DNA of 64,000 nt from Eutreptiella sp. 'Long Island Sound 2002' (Eukaryota; Euglenozoa; Euglenophyceae; Eutreptiales; Eutreptiaceae), in NCBI GenBank assembly GCA_964036045.1, contig OZ038393.1:49716429-49780428 (forward strand). The letters are read 5' to 3'. Position numbers and translations under genes: made by a program. Position 1 is the stretch's first letter; every line of letters starts with the position of its first letter. Under the pieces are notes generated by a model. That model was not told where the DNA came from. It saw nothing but the letters and a program-made list of their open reading frames with translations, and did not search any database. Below are positions 1 to 10,600 of this stretch, one piece after another.

Positions 1-195
1 GGTATTGCACGCCACGAGTATAAACAGGGCTGGAAATTCCTTATCCTGTGGGACGGATATGGGCTATCTGAGGCAACCTGGGAATCCATGTCCGCCTTTA
101 TACAGCCAGATGGGAATATCAACCCCATCTTTTGCTTCTACCTCGTTGACAACAACGAGGGACAGCTACTAACCCGTGCTGAGACTCTGTCCTAG
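1..195 (+). CDS. C-terminal chromodomain of a truncated Ty3/gypsy pol
   Basis: Frame 1 is open from the first base to a TAG at 193-195. The peptide has the chromodomain core: a YKQGWKFLILWDGY strand pair, then EATWES and a final helix, about 64 residues in all. It aligns residue by residue with the chromodomain at the end of element C's pol (4480-4670), so it is the 3' end of a plus-strand element of a related family whose body lies left of the window. In chromoviruses this module follows the integrase GPY/F region and steers integration to marked chromatin. A second in-frame stop (TAA, 211-213) follows, so the end looks genuine. Confidence 0.7.
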   Translation, partial: GIARHEYKQGWKFLILWDGYGLSEATWESMSAFIQPDGNINPIFCFYLVDNNEGQLLTRAETLS

Positions 196-237
196 CGGAA
201 GAAGAAAGGCTAATCTCCTTGTGCCTATCTTTTTACT

Positions 238-1236
238 GTGCATAACCGAACTGAGGATGTTACAACCTTTAGGAGGCGGTGGTATACCCCAGAGATCCCT
301 CCTCCCGCTTGCAGTCTCCTTTGGGCCACTCCTGCAGGAGTATTGGCTCCCCCCGGAGGTACACTTCCACCTGACCAAGGGAGAAGCGACACTGAGGATC
401 ATCGGAACACCACCAGGCCGCTTATCTTGTTTGCAGCCCAATGGTTGGTGCGTCCTATTGCCCCAGCCTGCCACCAGACATTCTGCGCGCAGTGTAGTAC
501 CAAGAACGCGCCCACGCCCTGGACTAGGTACCCGTGGGGTCGATTCAGTCCGGGGTGCCCACCTCCATACGACCACCTTAACTCCAGATCACCTGAGCAC
601 GCTGGCGTATGTGAACAGATTCCCCTGAGATTGAGAATCACAGTTGAGGCCCTTTACTCGCAACCCCCTGTGTTTTCTAACCTCCCAGGGGCGGTGAGCA
701 CTCTTGTGCTGATAGATAGGCCTACTCATTTTGAGCCAGGACAGGGTCAGAACTCCTGTAGAGGTCCAGCTACTGTGAATGTACTAACTCCCACCCTCAA
801 TCAGGTTCGGCGCTACAGACACCTACACATCCGCTGCTTGCGAAGCACTGCTCCTGCCATGGCTGTGCCCTGCAGTCCCATGCCTATGGTTACCAGCGTG
901 AACTACATGGCCGCTTATCAGGTTTGCAGCCACCCAGCAAGTGTGTGCCTTGTCCACCATTTGGTGCATAGGATCTGCCCTAATGCTATGACCTTGAAGT
1001 GGAAACAAAGAGCGGGGAGGACAGTTGCACTGATGGTGTGGAGATTTTGTTTGCTGGGTTTGGCTTGTGGGCTTCTCAGAGTTGGTTTAGAGGGTCTCAA
1101 GGGTTCCCTCTGCTACCGGAAAGATATCCTGGATTTATGCCGGAATAGTTTTGATGAAATCCTGCAAGTTTTGATGTTGGAAAACAGGACCGAAGCAGCA
1201 AGTAGAGCAAGAGCAGGATGTGGATGGAATCAATGA
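238..1236 (+). CDS. Cysteine-rich ORF downstream of pol, one membrane-like segment
   Basis: A 332-codon ORF starts 42 bases after the pol stop, in the same frame. An ORF this long is unlikely by chance at about 50% GC. I recognise no family. It has many cysteines, three N-x-T sequons (residues 3, about 57 and near the C-terminus) and one hydrophobic stretch near residues 265-285 (core VWRFCLLGLACGLL), followed by a short basic/amphipathic tail. No clear signal peptide is seen. Its position after pol and its single late hydrophobic segment are where an env-like gene would sit in an LTR element, but there is no sequence evidence for fusion or receptor functions. It may also be a captured or spurious ORF. 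Confidence 0.35.
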   Translation: MHNRTEDVTTFRRRWYTPEIPPPACSLLWATPAGVLAPPGGTLPPDQGRSDTEDHRNTTRPLILFAAQWLVRPIAPACHQTFCAQCSTKNAPTPWTRYPWGRFSPGCPPPYDHLNSRSPEHAGVCEQIPLRLRITVEALYSQPPVFSNLPGAVSTLVLIDRPTHFEPGQGQNSCRGPATVNVLTPTLNQVRRYRHLHIRCLRSTAPAMAVPCSPMPMVTSVNYMAAYQVCSHPASVCLVHHLVHRICPNAMTLKWKQRAGRTVALMVWRFCLLGLACGLLRVGLEGLKGSLCYRKDILDLCRNSFDEILQVLMLENRTEAASRARAGCGWNQ

Positions 1237-4200
1237 ATAGTTTTGAAATCCAGTGTATCACAGAAGGGCTGCAGATAGACAAAGCAGGCTTAAGTACAAG
1301 GATCCAATCACCAATGGATAAAACAAATGATTTTTATGTGAAAATTGGCATGACTCAGGCCTCCAAGGTAGCACCAAGCACTTCATGTGCACTCTTTTGG
1401 ATAAGATGGAGGTGGTTAGGAATCTGGGGCATGGGAGTAGAAACGTTTATAGTGATTTCAACACTGTGTTTGTGCCTCTCCTGCTGCTTGCTGCTGGTGT
1501 AGGGTTAGCTGCTGCTTGTTTTTGAGAATGAAAAGGTTTTGTTTGCTGAAATACAATCAATCCAGGATAGCCCAAGCCAGGGATATGCAAGTAGAAGAGA
1601 ATCAGGATCAAAGCATGAAGGGCTGCAGTGTAAACAGTGAAAGATGAAAGAGTATTCACAGAAACTGCAACTCAAGGCACATCTGATTGCATATTCACAA
1701 AGATAGCTGAAATGTTTTGGAAAAAGAGTTGGAAAACTGCCCCATGGTCACTGAATCTCCATAGTGCCATCTCAGGAGATGTGCACTCTTTGTTTTGGGT
1801 CCCATCTGTGCTGAGGTGGCTGGGCATGTGGCAATGAGGTCACTGCCATGTCACATTGGATCTTCCTACTTAGCTAGGCTGACCGGGAATTGAACCCAGG
1901 ACCTCTCAAAAAGAGGTGCCCAGCCCCCTAGGGTGCATACCACTAGGACAGCTAAGAATTCATGAGAAAAAATAAATAATTTCATAGGCTCTGCCCTGGA
2001 TATGTCAGTTCTCAGTCAACTCAGGAAAAGATGAATTGCCTCACATTGATAGCGGATTAAGGGGTCCACTCCATATTCTTATTGGGTGTTTGGTTCCATA
2101 GGTCAAAATGTGTTACCACAATTTTTGGTTGGGCAAATACTAAGATAGACATGCCTGTGTGCTCAGTGCATCTCTAATACAACTGGAGTATGCCTCAAAG
2201 CATTGGAAAAGCACTTTTTCTTACTCCCCCCTTGTGCTGTGGTGGCCACCACTGTCCCATTTTCAGGAAAAAGGGATTTTTTCTTGGCCTTTCCTTGGTT
2301 TCCACATCTACTTTAAAATACCTATAGTTTCCCTCACACAGAAAAATGGGTGCTCACCATGGCTGGCGCCTTTTTGCTCCTTTGTTCGTAACATTTCCTA
2401 CAGAAAGCTCAGCGCTCATGGCGCTGCCGGGGTTACTGTGGCTTGGCTGGGTTAGTTTGGGAGCATGCCATAAACATGTGCATGTGCATCCCTCCCTCCA
2501 AGACGCAGCGCGACATAAACCCAACGCAAGACACAATATACACACTCGCAAGGGTTCTCGTAAACCTGCTGGCGACCTGTGACCTGTCTCAGGGCAAAGG
2601 GAGTCGTTCAAAAAATCAAATTGCCCCTTGGTGGGGTCTTGGTTTCTGCTCAGTCTCCTGGCTGCTGCTTTTCGGCCCAGACAGCGGCCTACTCAGCGAC
2701 GCTTTCGCGAGGATATCTGCGGAGACAGGAATGGGAGAGTTATGGACGAATCCACGCAAACGCGAAGCAACAACACCTAAATCCGTCAAATGACGGCCTA
2801 GAATTTTTCTAAGACAGCACACCTGAGCAGAATCCAATTGTGCATCAGAAGCACATTTTTAAAAAAATTATAGTCATCTCTCGATTTTTTAAATCAAGAA
2901 ATTCCTACGCATAAAAAGGCGGCGCGCAGGAGCGGCTCCTAGCGAAGCGCCGGAAAATGCAGAAATAATGAGATTATAAACGTATGTCTCATGTAGCTCG
3001 GAAAATGACGAGACACACATTAATAAATAAACATACAGATTCCACCCACACTGACAGAAGGATCAAAAATCCGAGAATTCGAAAATCAACGAAAAGACTT
3101 CAATGAATCAGGTATAAACTACAGGTGTGCTCGTCTCGTATGCAGCATACACATTGCTCGTCTCGTGTCTCCGTGAACGAGTCTTGTAGCAGCGCTAACA
3201 AACGATAGATGGCGAGATTAGAAAGATTGCAGATGATTAGAGGTCAGATCAGGGTGATTAGACATTCACACCAGTGCATAGCGACGTTTTTCGCTTGCGT
3301 CTCGTTTTTCTCCTCACCTGCTCTCTCTCCAGCGGTACGTAAGCTCAGTAAGCCCAGGAGGGGCCACCCCCTGGTGGAGTTCGTGATCGTGGGGTAACAT
3401 TGGCAGGTTTGCCAAAGCCAGAACGCCAACTCGTGCATGCTCGCGCATTCACACACGCATTAAAGGGTAGGCCACGCGAAATGCGCACGGTAAACCTTGT
3501 TTAGGTTACCCAGGGGCTCCTCGGTACGTTGTTTAAGAGAACCCGAGGAGTCTCTTGACGCTTGCTTGCTTGACAGGGCATGTTTGTGGACAGTGTATTA
3601 GAGGTCACACTGAGAGAGATAATACGTGGAGTGTGGCTTGGTTCCTCCGCCGCAAACACCCCTTCATTTGCCTTTGCTTTACAGGCGGGCAGGTAGGCTA
3701 ATTGGTGCAGCAGCATACCATTTTTTTCTGGCCCTGCTAAACAAGGGCGCTGATCACAAAAACAATTGACTGCACCTTCGCCAGCAGTGGCGAGGGCAGT
3801 TCGACTCCATCGACATCCACGCTATGCAAGCAACAAGAGCACCCTTTCCCTCCAAGCCCTAGCAGGGGGAACGCGTTGTGGCGTCCCCTGTTAGGCCACA
3901 GTTGCTTAGCAGCGCTGTGTTTTCTTGTCTTCTTCACAGGAGGGTCATTAGGACCCACGACGTGATCTTCAACCACACCCAGTAGAGTGTGCGTGTAGGA
4001 GTGGTACTCCTGAGTGGGGGCTTGAGCCAGTTGCAGAAGTGCTCGCCTACCAGGATGGTGCCAGTGTAGGGTGTGTAGGACCTGTAGTGCGTGTGTCACT
4101 GTCCCACCCGTTTCCTGCAATTTTAGCAGGGTTGGTGGGCTGTGGCAGTGGTTAGGTCAGCGTTTTGGCCACTTAGTAAAATGGCGTTTTCATGCCTTCA

Positions 4201-4479
4201 TAGCTTTTGGCCACCCCTCCCTGTGGTAGACAGATAGGTAGGGAAAACAATACCTGGATGAGTACGCTGGGTACTGCCCCAAGGTTTTGCGCCAGCACAG
4301 AAACTGGGCGCTTAGGGGAGGGGAGACCCGGGGCGTACCCCGTGGCATCAATAAGACAACCCTCCAGGTTTAGCAAGCGTGCAGACTTGGGTATAATTAG
4401 GACACCACTTCTGCGGCTTGCTCTCAGGACCTTAGCAATAGCACACTCACACATACGCTTAGGCAGGTAAGGGTAAGGT
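1237..4479. other. Spacer without recognisable genes
   Basis: This stretch is AT-richer than its surroundings and holds only short ORFs with no family features. It should contain the 3' end and LTR of the truncated left element and the 3' non-coding region and LTR of element C, arranged tail to tail. Neither LTR can be delimited because the partner copies lie outside the window. A tRNA-like segment lies at 1878-1952. The ORF at 3737-4120 on the minus strand resembles nothing I know. Confidence 0.5.
1878..1952 (-). other. Degenerate tRNA-like sequence
   Basis: Read on the minus strand it has a T-arm (CTGGG-TTCAATT-CCCGG, with a B-box), a 5-bp stem ACCTC/GAGGT closing a seven-base loop TTTTTGA that resembles an anticodon arm reading TTT, and a CCTAG/CTAGG stem in the D-arm position. 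The acceptor stem is weak, and the spacing between the D-like and anticodon-like stems is too long. It is probably a tRNA-derived SINE fragment or pseudo-tRNA rather than a working gene. Confidence 0.35.
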
Positions 4480-7400
4480 TCAGTCCCTAGCTTTAGTCTT
4501 GGAGGCAAGCGTCTCAGCGAGCCTCAGCAGCTCACCAAGGTTGTTCTGGGACAAATAGTCAACCAGAACTGAGTTTAGGCGTCCCTCAGGTAGAACAAAC
4601 GCAGAGAAGGGCTCCCAGGTGGCCTCTTCGACTTCAAACCGTTCCCAGAGGGTGAGGAAGCGCTAACCCTGGCGATAGCGGTGGCGTAGGACAGACTTCA
4701 CCAGGTAGAAGCCCTCCTTAGCCATCTCCTCGGCGTTCATGTCGGGGAGTTCCCCTTCAACTTCCATAGGGCTGGCAGCCCCTTGCAGGTCTAGGGCGGC
4801 GATTTCCTCGTCGTTCAGCTCCGACTCCTCCCCACAGAGGTCTTCAGGATCATAGTAGCGCTTCAGGTGTTGACCAGCGCACACCAGGGTCCCCCCTAGA
4901 CGGGGAGAACACCGCACGGTGATACGGTGTCCATCCACTGATAGAATCTTGTACGGCCCGAAGTATGGGTCATCGCTGGTAGAGCGTGGCCAGGCGGGTA
5001 TTCGACTGTGGTGCACCAGCACCCAGTCCCCCTCTTGGTAGGTGGACGGTACTCGTTGCTTGTTCTTCTTGTTCCACTGACGCTTCCTCACTTTCTGGAG
5101 CATAGTCTTGGCCTTGTCCACCTTCGCTTGTTGCTCTTGGACCCATTCACCCACAGAAGAATGGGTGTCCTCTGGATAGGGGGCATGTAGGAACCATGCC
5201 GGGCGCCCTAGGAACAGTTCATGGGGCGAGTAGCCAGTAGCTGAACTGTCTTGGGAGTTCATCATCAAGGATATGACGCAGAGTAGTCTCACCCAGTCTC
5301 TGGTGCGCTCAGTTTTGCACCATATCTGTACATTCTCCTTCAGGACACGGACCTGTCGCTCACATAGGGGGTTGCTCGTGTGCGAGTAGGGAATCCCTGT
5401 AGACACCTGGACATTGAGGGATCGCAGGACACTCTTGTACCAGCCAGTATCTGAGCGTACTGGTACATCCTCATCGGAGTTGATCTCTTTGAGCGTCCCA
5501 TAGACACAGAACCACTCCACCAGGAGTATCTTGATGGTCTCCTCCCCGGTAATGTGCTTGGTACATGGGAACACCCTGGTAAACCTGGTCAACCCACAGG
5601 TCAACACGAGGGCAATATCATAGCCCCCGAACTTCGGCATCTCCGTGTAGTCCACGTATAGAACACTGTTAGCACAGTGACGGATGGGCAGGGTCGAGTA
5701 GAGACCTCTGTCCCTGATATCCCCGGGTTTACGGGACCTGCACGGGCACTTGTCCACGATAGGCTGGAGGGTTTTTCGTATTTGGTCGTCCGTCCACGTA
5801 GTGTGGAACCACTGCTTGAACAGCCTCAGGGTACGGTCAGCACCCACATGACCGCTGGACTCATGGGTCCACTTCAGCAGCACTGGGACTCTGTCACTAG
5901 GCACCACGATACGGTTCTCGTGCCAGAGGTAGCTCTTGTCCCTCTTCCACTGATCTTGGTTGACCAGGAGGGGTTCAAGGCGTTTCTCCAGGCGCTTGTA
6001 GATATTTCCAAACTCCTTCAGGTACTCCGATTGTTGGAGTCCATCCAGGGGGCGTATCATTGTCATGTTGAGGTCCAAGTGGACGTCCATACGGCTGGAC
6101 GCCTCCTTAGCCAGCGCTTCAGACCGGGCACCAATCAGGGCGTCGAAGTTGTTGCGGCTGATGTAGTCTGCACACTCGTTCTTCACTCCCTGGATATGGC
6201 GTACCGTCAGCCGTAGTTGACTGAGGTAGGTCCACCAGCGCTGTAGCTTGGCCTTCTCAGGTGGGGGGCCCTTCTGGAAACTGCGGACCGGTTCTTGGTC
6301 GCACATCCAGACCACAGGGTTACTCCCCAACAGTCGTGCCTGTGAGGATAGCACCAGCATACCCGCGAGCAATTCCTGCTCATAGGTGGAGTAGTTCCCC
6401 CTGTCCTTGTTCCACTTCCGGTTCGAGTGCCCCACAGGTACGAGGACCCACTTGTCGTCAGGGTAGCTGTGCTTGAGGGTTCCATCTCGGTTGAGACCTT
6501 CCGTCCCCCATTGGGAAATGGCCGAGTCGAACTCCTCCTTCTCTAGTGCTTGCCATTGGAACAACGTTCCACCACCGCACACATTGCTGGCGTCGGTCAC
6601 CAGGATAATCTCCCCTTGTGCCCTAGGCACGCCCAAGCACTTAGCGATGGCGACCTTGTCTTTGAGCCTGTCAAACGCTTGTTGTTCTTGTGGGCCCCAG
6701 CGCCAAGTAGTACTCTTCTTGATCAAGTCCGTAAGAATGGCGCTGGTGTAGGTGAAGTTTTTGATATGGCGGCGATAGAAGTTGCACGCCCCAATGAAAC
6801 TGCGTACATCATGAAGTCCTTTCTTGGGGTCTTCGTGTCGTACCTTAGCATCCATCAGGGGTTTGGCCTTAGAGGCCGCTGGGGTCCACCACCCATAGCC
6901 AACGTCAAACCCCAGGTGCTGCATGGTCTCCTGCATAAACTCACACTTCTCCAGCTTGAGTCCTGTGTGGTTCTCCTGGCAGACTGCAAAAAACTCACCC
7001 AAGAGGATTAGGTGATCCTCCTGGGTATTGGTCCCGAGGCATACATCGTCGATGTGAGCCTCCATCTGGGCCCCACGGGATAGAAGCTCCTGCACCTTAG
7101 GTCTCCTTAGTAGGATGGACAAGATCTTGTTCATCAGCTCTTGGAATAGAGCGGGTGCGTTGGCCACGCTAAATGGCATGACCTTCCACTTGAACACAGT
7201 CCCCTGAGGGGTGATGAAGGCCAGTAGCTCCTGAGCGTTGGGCGTCAGGTCCACTTGCCAGAATCCGCTTCTCTTGTCCATCTTGGTCTTGTAGCGACAG
7301 GAAGCTATCTTCTCCAGGGTAGACTCCATATTGGGAATGGACCCTGAGTGGTTCAGCGTTTTCTTGTTCAGCTCTCCGTAGTCCACTACCAGCCGTTTGG

Positions 7401-7533
7401 CTGTAGACCCAGGTGTAGCCACCAGGAAACAGGGGTTGCAGTGTAGGGGGTAGTCCCCGTCCTTGTACTCCAGGACTAGGCCAGCGTCAATACATTCTTG
7501 TATCTGTCGCTCAATCTCGTCGGCCTGCTCTTT
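4480..7533 (-). pseudogene. pol: Element C pol: RT, RNase H, integrase, chromodomain
   Basis: Element-derived sequence resumes at the KEQADE motif beside the LINE end. Counting from the ORF opened inside the LINE (7620), RT motif A is KMDKRSGFWQ (D115), MPFSVANAPALFQ follows, and the catalytic AHIDDV pair is at 191-192. RNase H shows TDAS (342-345), E415, D441 and H475/D484. Integrase has an H2C2 zinc region ending in CPC near 625, then D657 (VDYTE), D716 and E754 (NPLCERQ), with a GPY module at 887-889. A TAG at 4663-4665 interrupts the chromodomain where the related copy at 1-195 has tryptophan. The frame then stays open through ATWEPFSAF to TGA at 4480-4482. Apart from that stop all catalytic residues are present. 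Confidence 0.85.
7516..7533. repeat. 18-bp target-site duplication, 3' side of the AlkB LINE
   Basis: CTCGTCGGCCTGCTCTTT here is identical to 14379-14396. Both copies encode the same KEQADE stretch of element C's pol on the minus strand. The length and the A-run junction (six T on the plus strand, 7531-7536) fit target-primed reverse transcription by an APE-type LINE. Confidence 0.9.
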
Positions 7534-7639
7534 TTTGAATGTTCTTAACCGCATCAACTTGTTCTGGGGCTGACGTCCCCCAATGAAAGTATTTACAACA
7601 ACAAATAAAGATATGTACACGGCTGCTCTGATGGCTAGG

Positions 7640-10600
7640 TTAGATGAACGCTGATTTACCCTGTAGGGGAGGGGGGGGGTTCAGGAAGGGGCGGAGGGCT
7701 GAAGGGGTCGAGAGGAGGAGACAGAAGATCGCTGGATGGGCGGAAAAAATTTCGGATGTCCCGGGAGGCGTTGGAGTGGGGGGGGGCAGGGGCAGACGGA
7801 CCTGGGCACCTAGTAGCGGTGGGCCTAGAGGGGAGAGGTAGGCGTGTTTGACGGTAGCGTGTATTGGAGCGTGGGGGTGGGAGGGGGAGAGCGGTCTTGG
7901 CGCGCTTTGGGGGCGCCCAAACGATTGTGGCCTGATGGGTTTGTGGTGGTCGTTGGCGTTTTTGTGGTGGCCGTGGGCGTGAGTGCTGAGGAGGGCGGGG
8001 AATGGCCGAGGGGGGGGGGGGCCTGGTGCGGATGCGCGGCTGGACGGGCGTTTGGAGTTTTTTGGCGCGCGGCGAGTGGTTGGTTGTGCTTTGGCTGACG
8101 CTGGCTTGGACGGTTTTTTTAAGGCGTGTTTGCGGAGAGGTGGGGGGTGCTGGTATACGGGGCGGGTCCGAGGGGGCATGTGGACGGAGGTACTGAACTC
8201 ACCGTGCGAAACCGAGAAGGGGTTGAGAGGGTCGGAGGGGTGCGCCCAAAGTATTGGATCCCAAGGGAGAGGATTCGAACACAGCCAATCATGTGCTTGG
8301 CGGACAGCCTTGTCCAGGTGCTTTACGCGTTCCTCCAGGGCTAGGCCAAGCATGGCTCTGTGCTCGGCGCGAGTGGAGCCCGGGATCGGCTTGGAGAGGC
8401 AGGACCATAGGGACTTAGGTACCAGAGTTCTCATGAAGTTCCTGCAGTCAGCCTTTGAGGGTCCAGAGAGCCACCAGTGCAGGACAATGGGGCTGAAAAG
8501 GGGTCCCCAGGAAGAGACGTATGCCTGGACGTGCTGGTCCAACGCTTTGCAGAAGGCCAGGCATGATAAAGGGTCGAAAGGATGGTGCTGTCCGCACCTG
8601 GAACAGTGGTAGTCGTGGAGCATATTGCTCCACTGGTACCCGTGCACATTGTAGCACCCGGACGCCAGTTTGAAAAACAGGGACGAAAACCAGGAAGCTT
8701 TATTGTACAGGCTGAAGCTGGGGCCGACCGCTATGTTGCTATCGGAATGCTGCGGCAATAGATGGCAGAATTGCTGCACCTCAAACTTGTGGAGGACAGG
8801 CAGGTGGTGTACCGCCACTGAACCCAGCCGGGGGGGGGGGAGGAGGTCCGGGGTAAAAATCAGGCTGTGAGCTGCCCATTTAGAGAAATTGTCGCAGATT
8901 TCGTTGCCAATGAAATTGGCGTGACCTTTAATCCACATGATGTGGAGGGGGTTGGTGATGAGAAGTAGGGCGCTGTGTACGGCGACGGTCCATGTGTCGT
9001 CTTGGAACGGGCTGGGCCTATAGACTTGGCATTTCTCGAGGGTGGACACCACCTGTTCGTTGTCAATCAACAAACATACTTCGTATTGGGAAAGTTCCCT
9101 GTGGATCCAGCGAATGGCTGCTACCGCCCCCCAGAACTCCGAACCCAGAGAGGAGGGATGCGGTGAGGATAGGCACAGGACTCTGGTTGTACCGTCGGTT
9201 AGAAAGGCCGTGACGGCGGCCGCATGGCCGGACTCACCGGAGGAGCCATCGGAATATAGCCATACCCGCTGTAGGCCGGGGGTCAGTGGCCTGGTTAGTG
9301 CCTCCGCGGCATCATGGCATCCCCACTCGTCGAGAGACTTCTTCTCTAGGTAGTGTTGTGCCTGCAGAGCGAAGAGATGGCCGTGTTGGCTGATTCCCAG
9401 TGCGTGTGCGTTGTGCGGTGGCGCTGGGGGTTCGGGGATGGTCTCCTGATGGCGCAAAAATTGGGGGACTAGCTGGAAGTGAGAGGGGCGGGAGTAATCC
9501 ATGACGGCGTGGCATGGCATGTGCATGGTGTAGGACGTGTGGGTATCCACCGAGTAGACCCCGTCGTGGAACGAGACGTTGGCCCATTTGGAGGTGGCCT
9601 CGGTCACTCTTCCTGTGGCCTGTCCTGACTTGAACCTAACGGTTAGCTGGGTACCAGGCGTTAGATCCCGAATAGCAGTGGGTCTCCACGGGCCTATGCT
9701 GTGGAAAGATATGCCAAGGGCATGGATGGAGTCCATAAAAGAGTTTTGCACTGGGTCCGAGGCCCTCTGGTTCGAGCTAAGTAAAGACTGGACGTACAGA
9801 AGGCCAACTGACTTAGGGGCAAGGCCGCAGAGGGCCCGTAGCCCATAGTTCACGGTGGCAACGTGGACGCTGTGCCGTAGGAACTTCATGCCCAACCCTC
9901 CCTTTGGGCGAGCCGCGAAACGGTCTTTGGGGGAGACTAGACGTGTGACGCTGCGAGACGCAACTCCCGCCCAGATGAGTTCCTGAAGCTTTTCGAGGTG
10001 GTTGGGGGAAAGAGAGTGGGTGCTTAAGCGGTAGGCGAGTGCTGGGACCAGCTGAGAGTTCGTCAGGCGGACCTTCTCACTAAGTGTAAGAGGCAAGGGA
10101 GAGAGCCGGGCAAAATAACTCTGGATACCCGCCTTGAGCATGTGAAACAGGCCCTTTGCCTGGTGGCAAGTAAAAAGATAAACCCCCAGGTATTTATAGC
10201 ATGTGTGCGGGCGACCCGTTTTTCTGTTGTACGTGTGGAACTCCGAGCCCCTGGGTGTCAGAAACTCTTTTTGGGGGGCTGTACCATTGGCGTGGACTTC
10301 GGTCTTAGACACATTCATGTCCAGACCCCAGTCCCTTGCTGGCCCATCGAAGTAGTTGAGACTGTTTTGGACGTAGATGACGTCCTCACTTCTGATCAGG
10401 ATGTCGTCGATGTAGGCGTGGTGGCTAGTGCGGGCATTTGCCCGGGGGGGGGGCACAGTGGCAAAAAAATGGTGGAAGAGGGAGTTGAGATAGAGAATGA
10501 AGAGTAGGGGGGAGAGGGGACATCCTTGTCGGAGGCCCCTGGTTTGGAGGTATGCGTGGGGAGTGCGGCCATTGATGATGGGGCTGTCTTGTTGGAAGGA

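Noticed and set aside
1869-1960. Functional tRNA gene
   Set aside because: Anticodon-like and T-arm stems are present, but the acceptor stem is broken and arm spacing is abnormal.
3737-4508. Minus-strand ORFs of 127 and 111 codons after element C
   Set aside because: No similarity to the tail of the related left element and no motif; more likely 3' non-coding sequence.
5008-7011. Plus-strand ORFs of 60-179 codons opposite element C pol
   Set aside because: Shadows of the RT-RNase H-integrase frame on the other strand.
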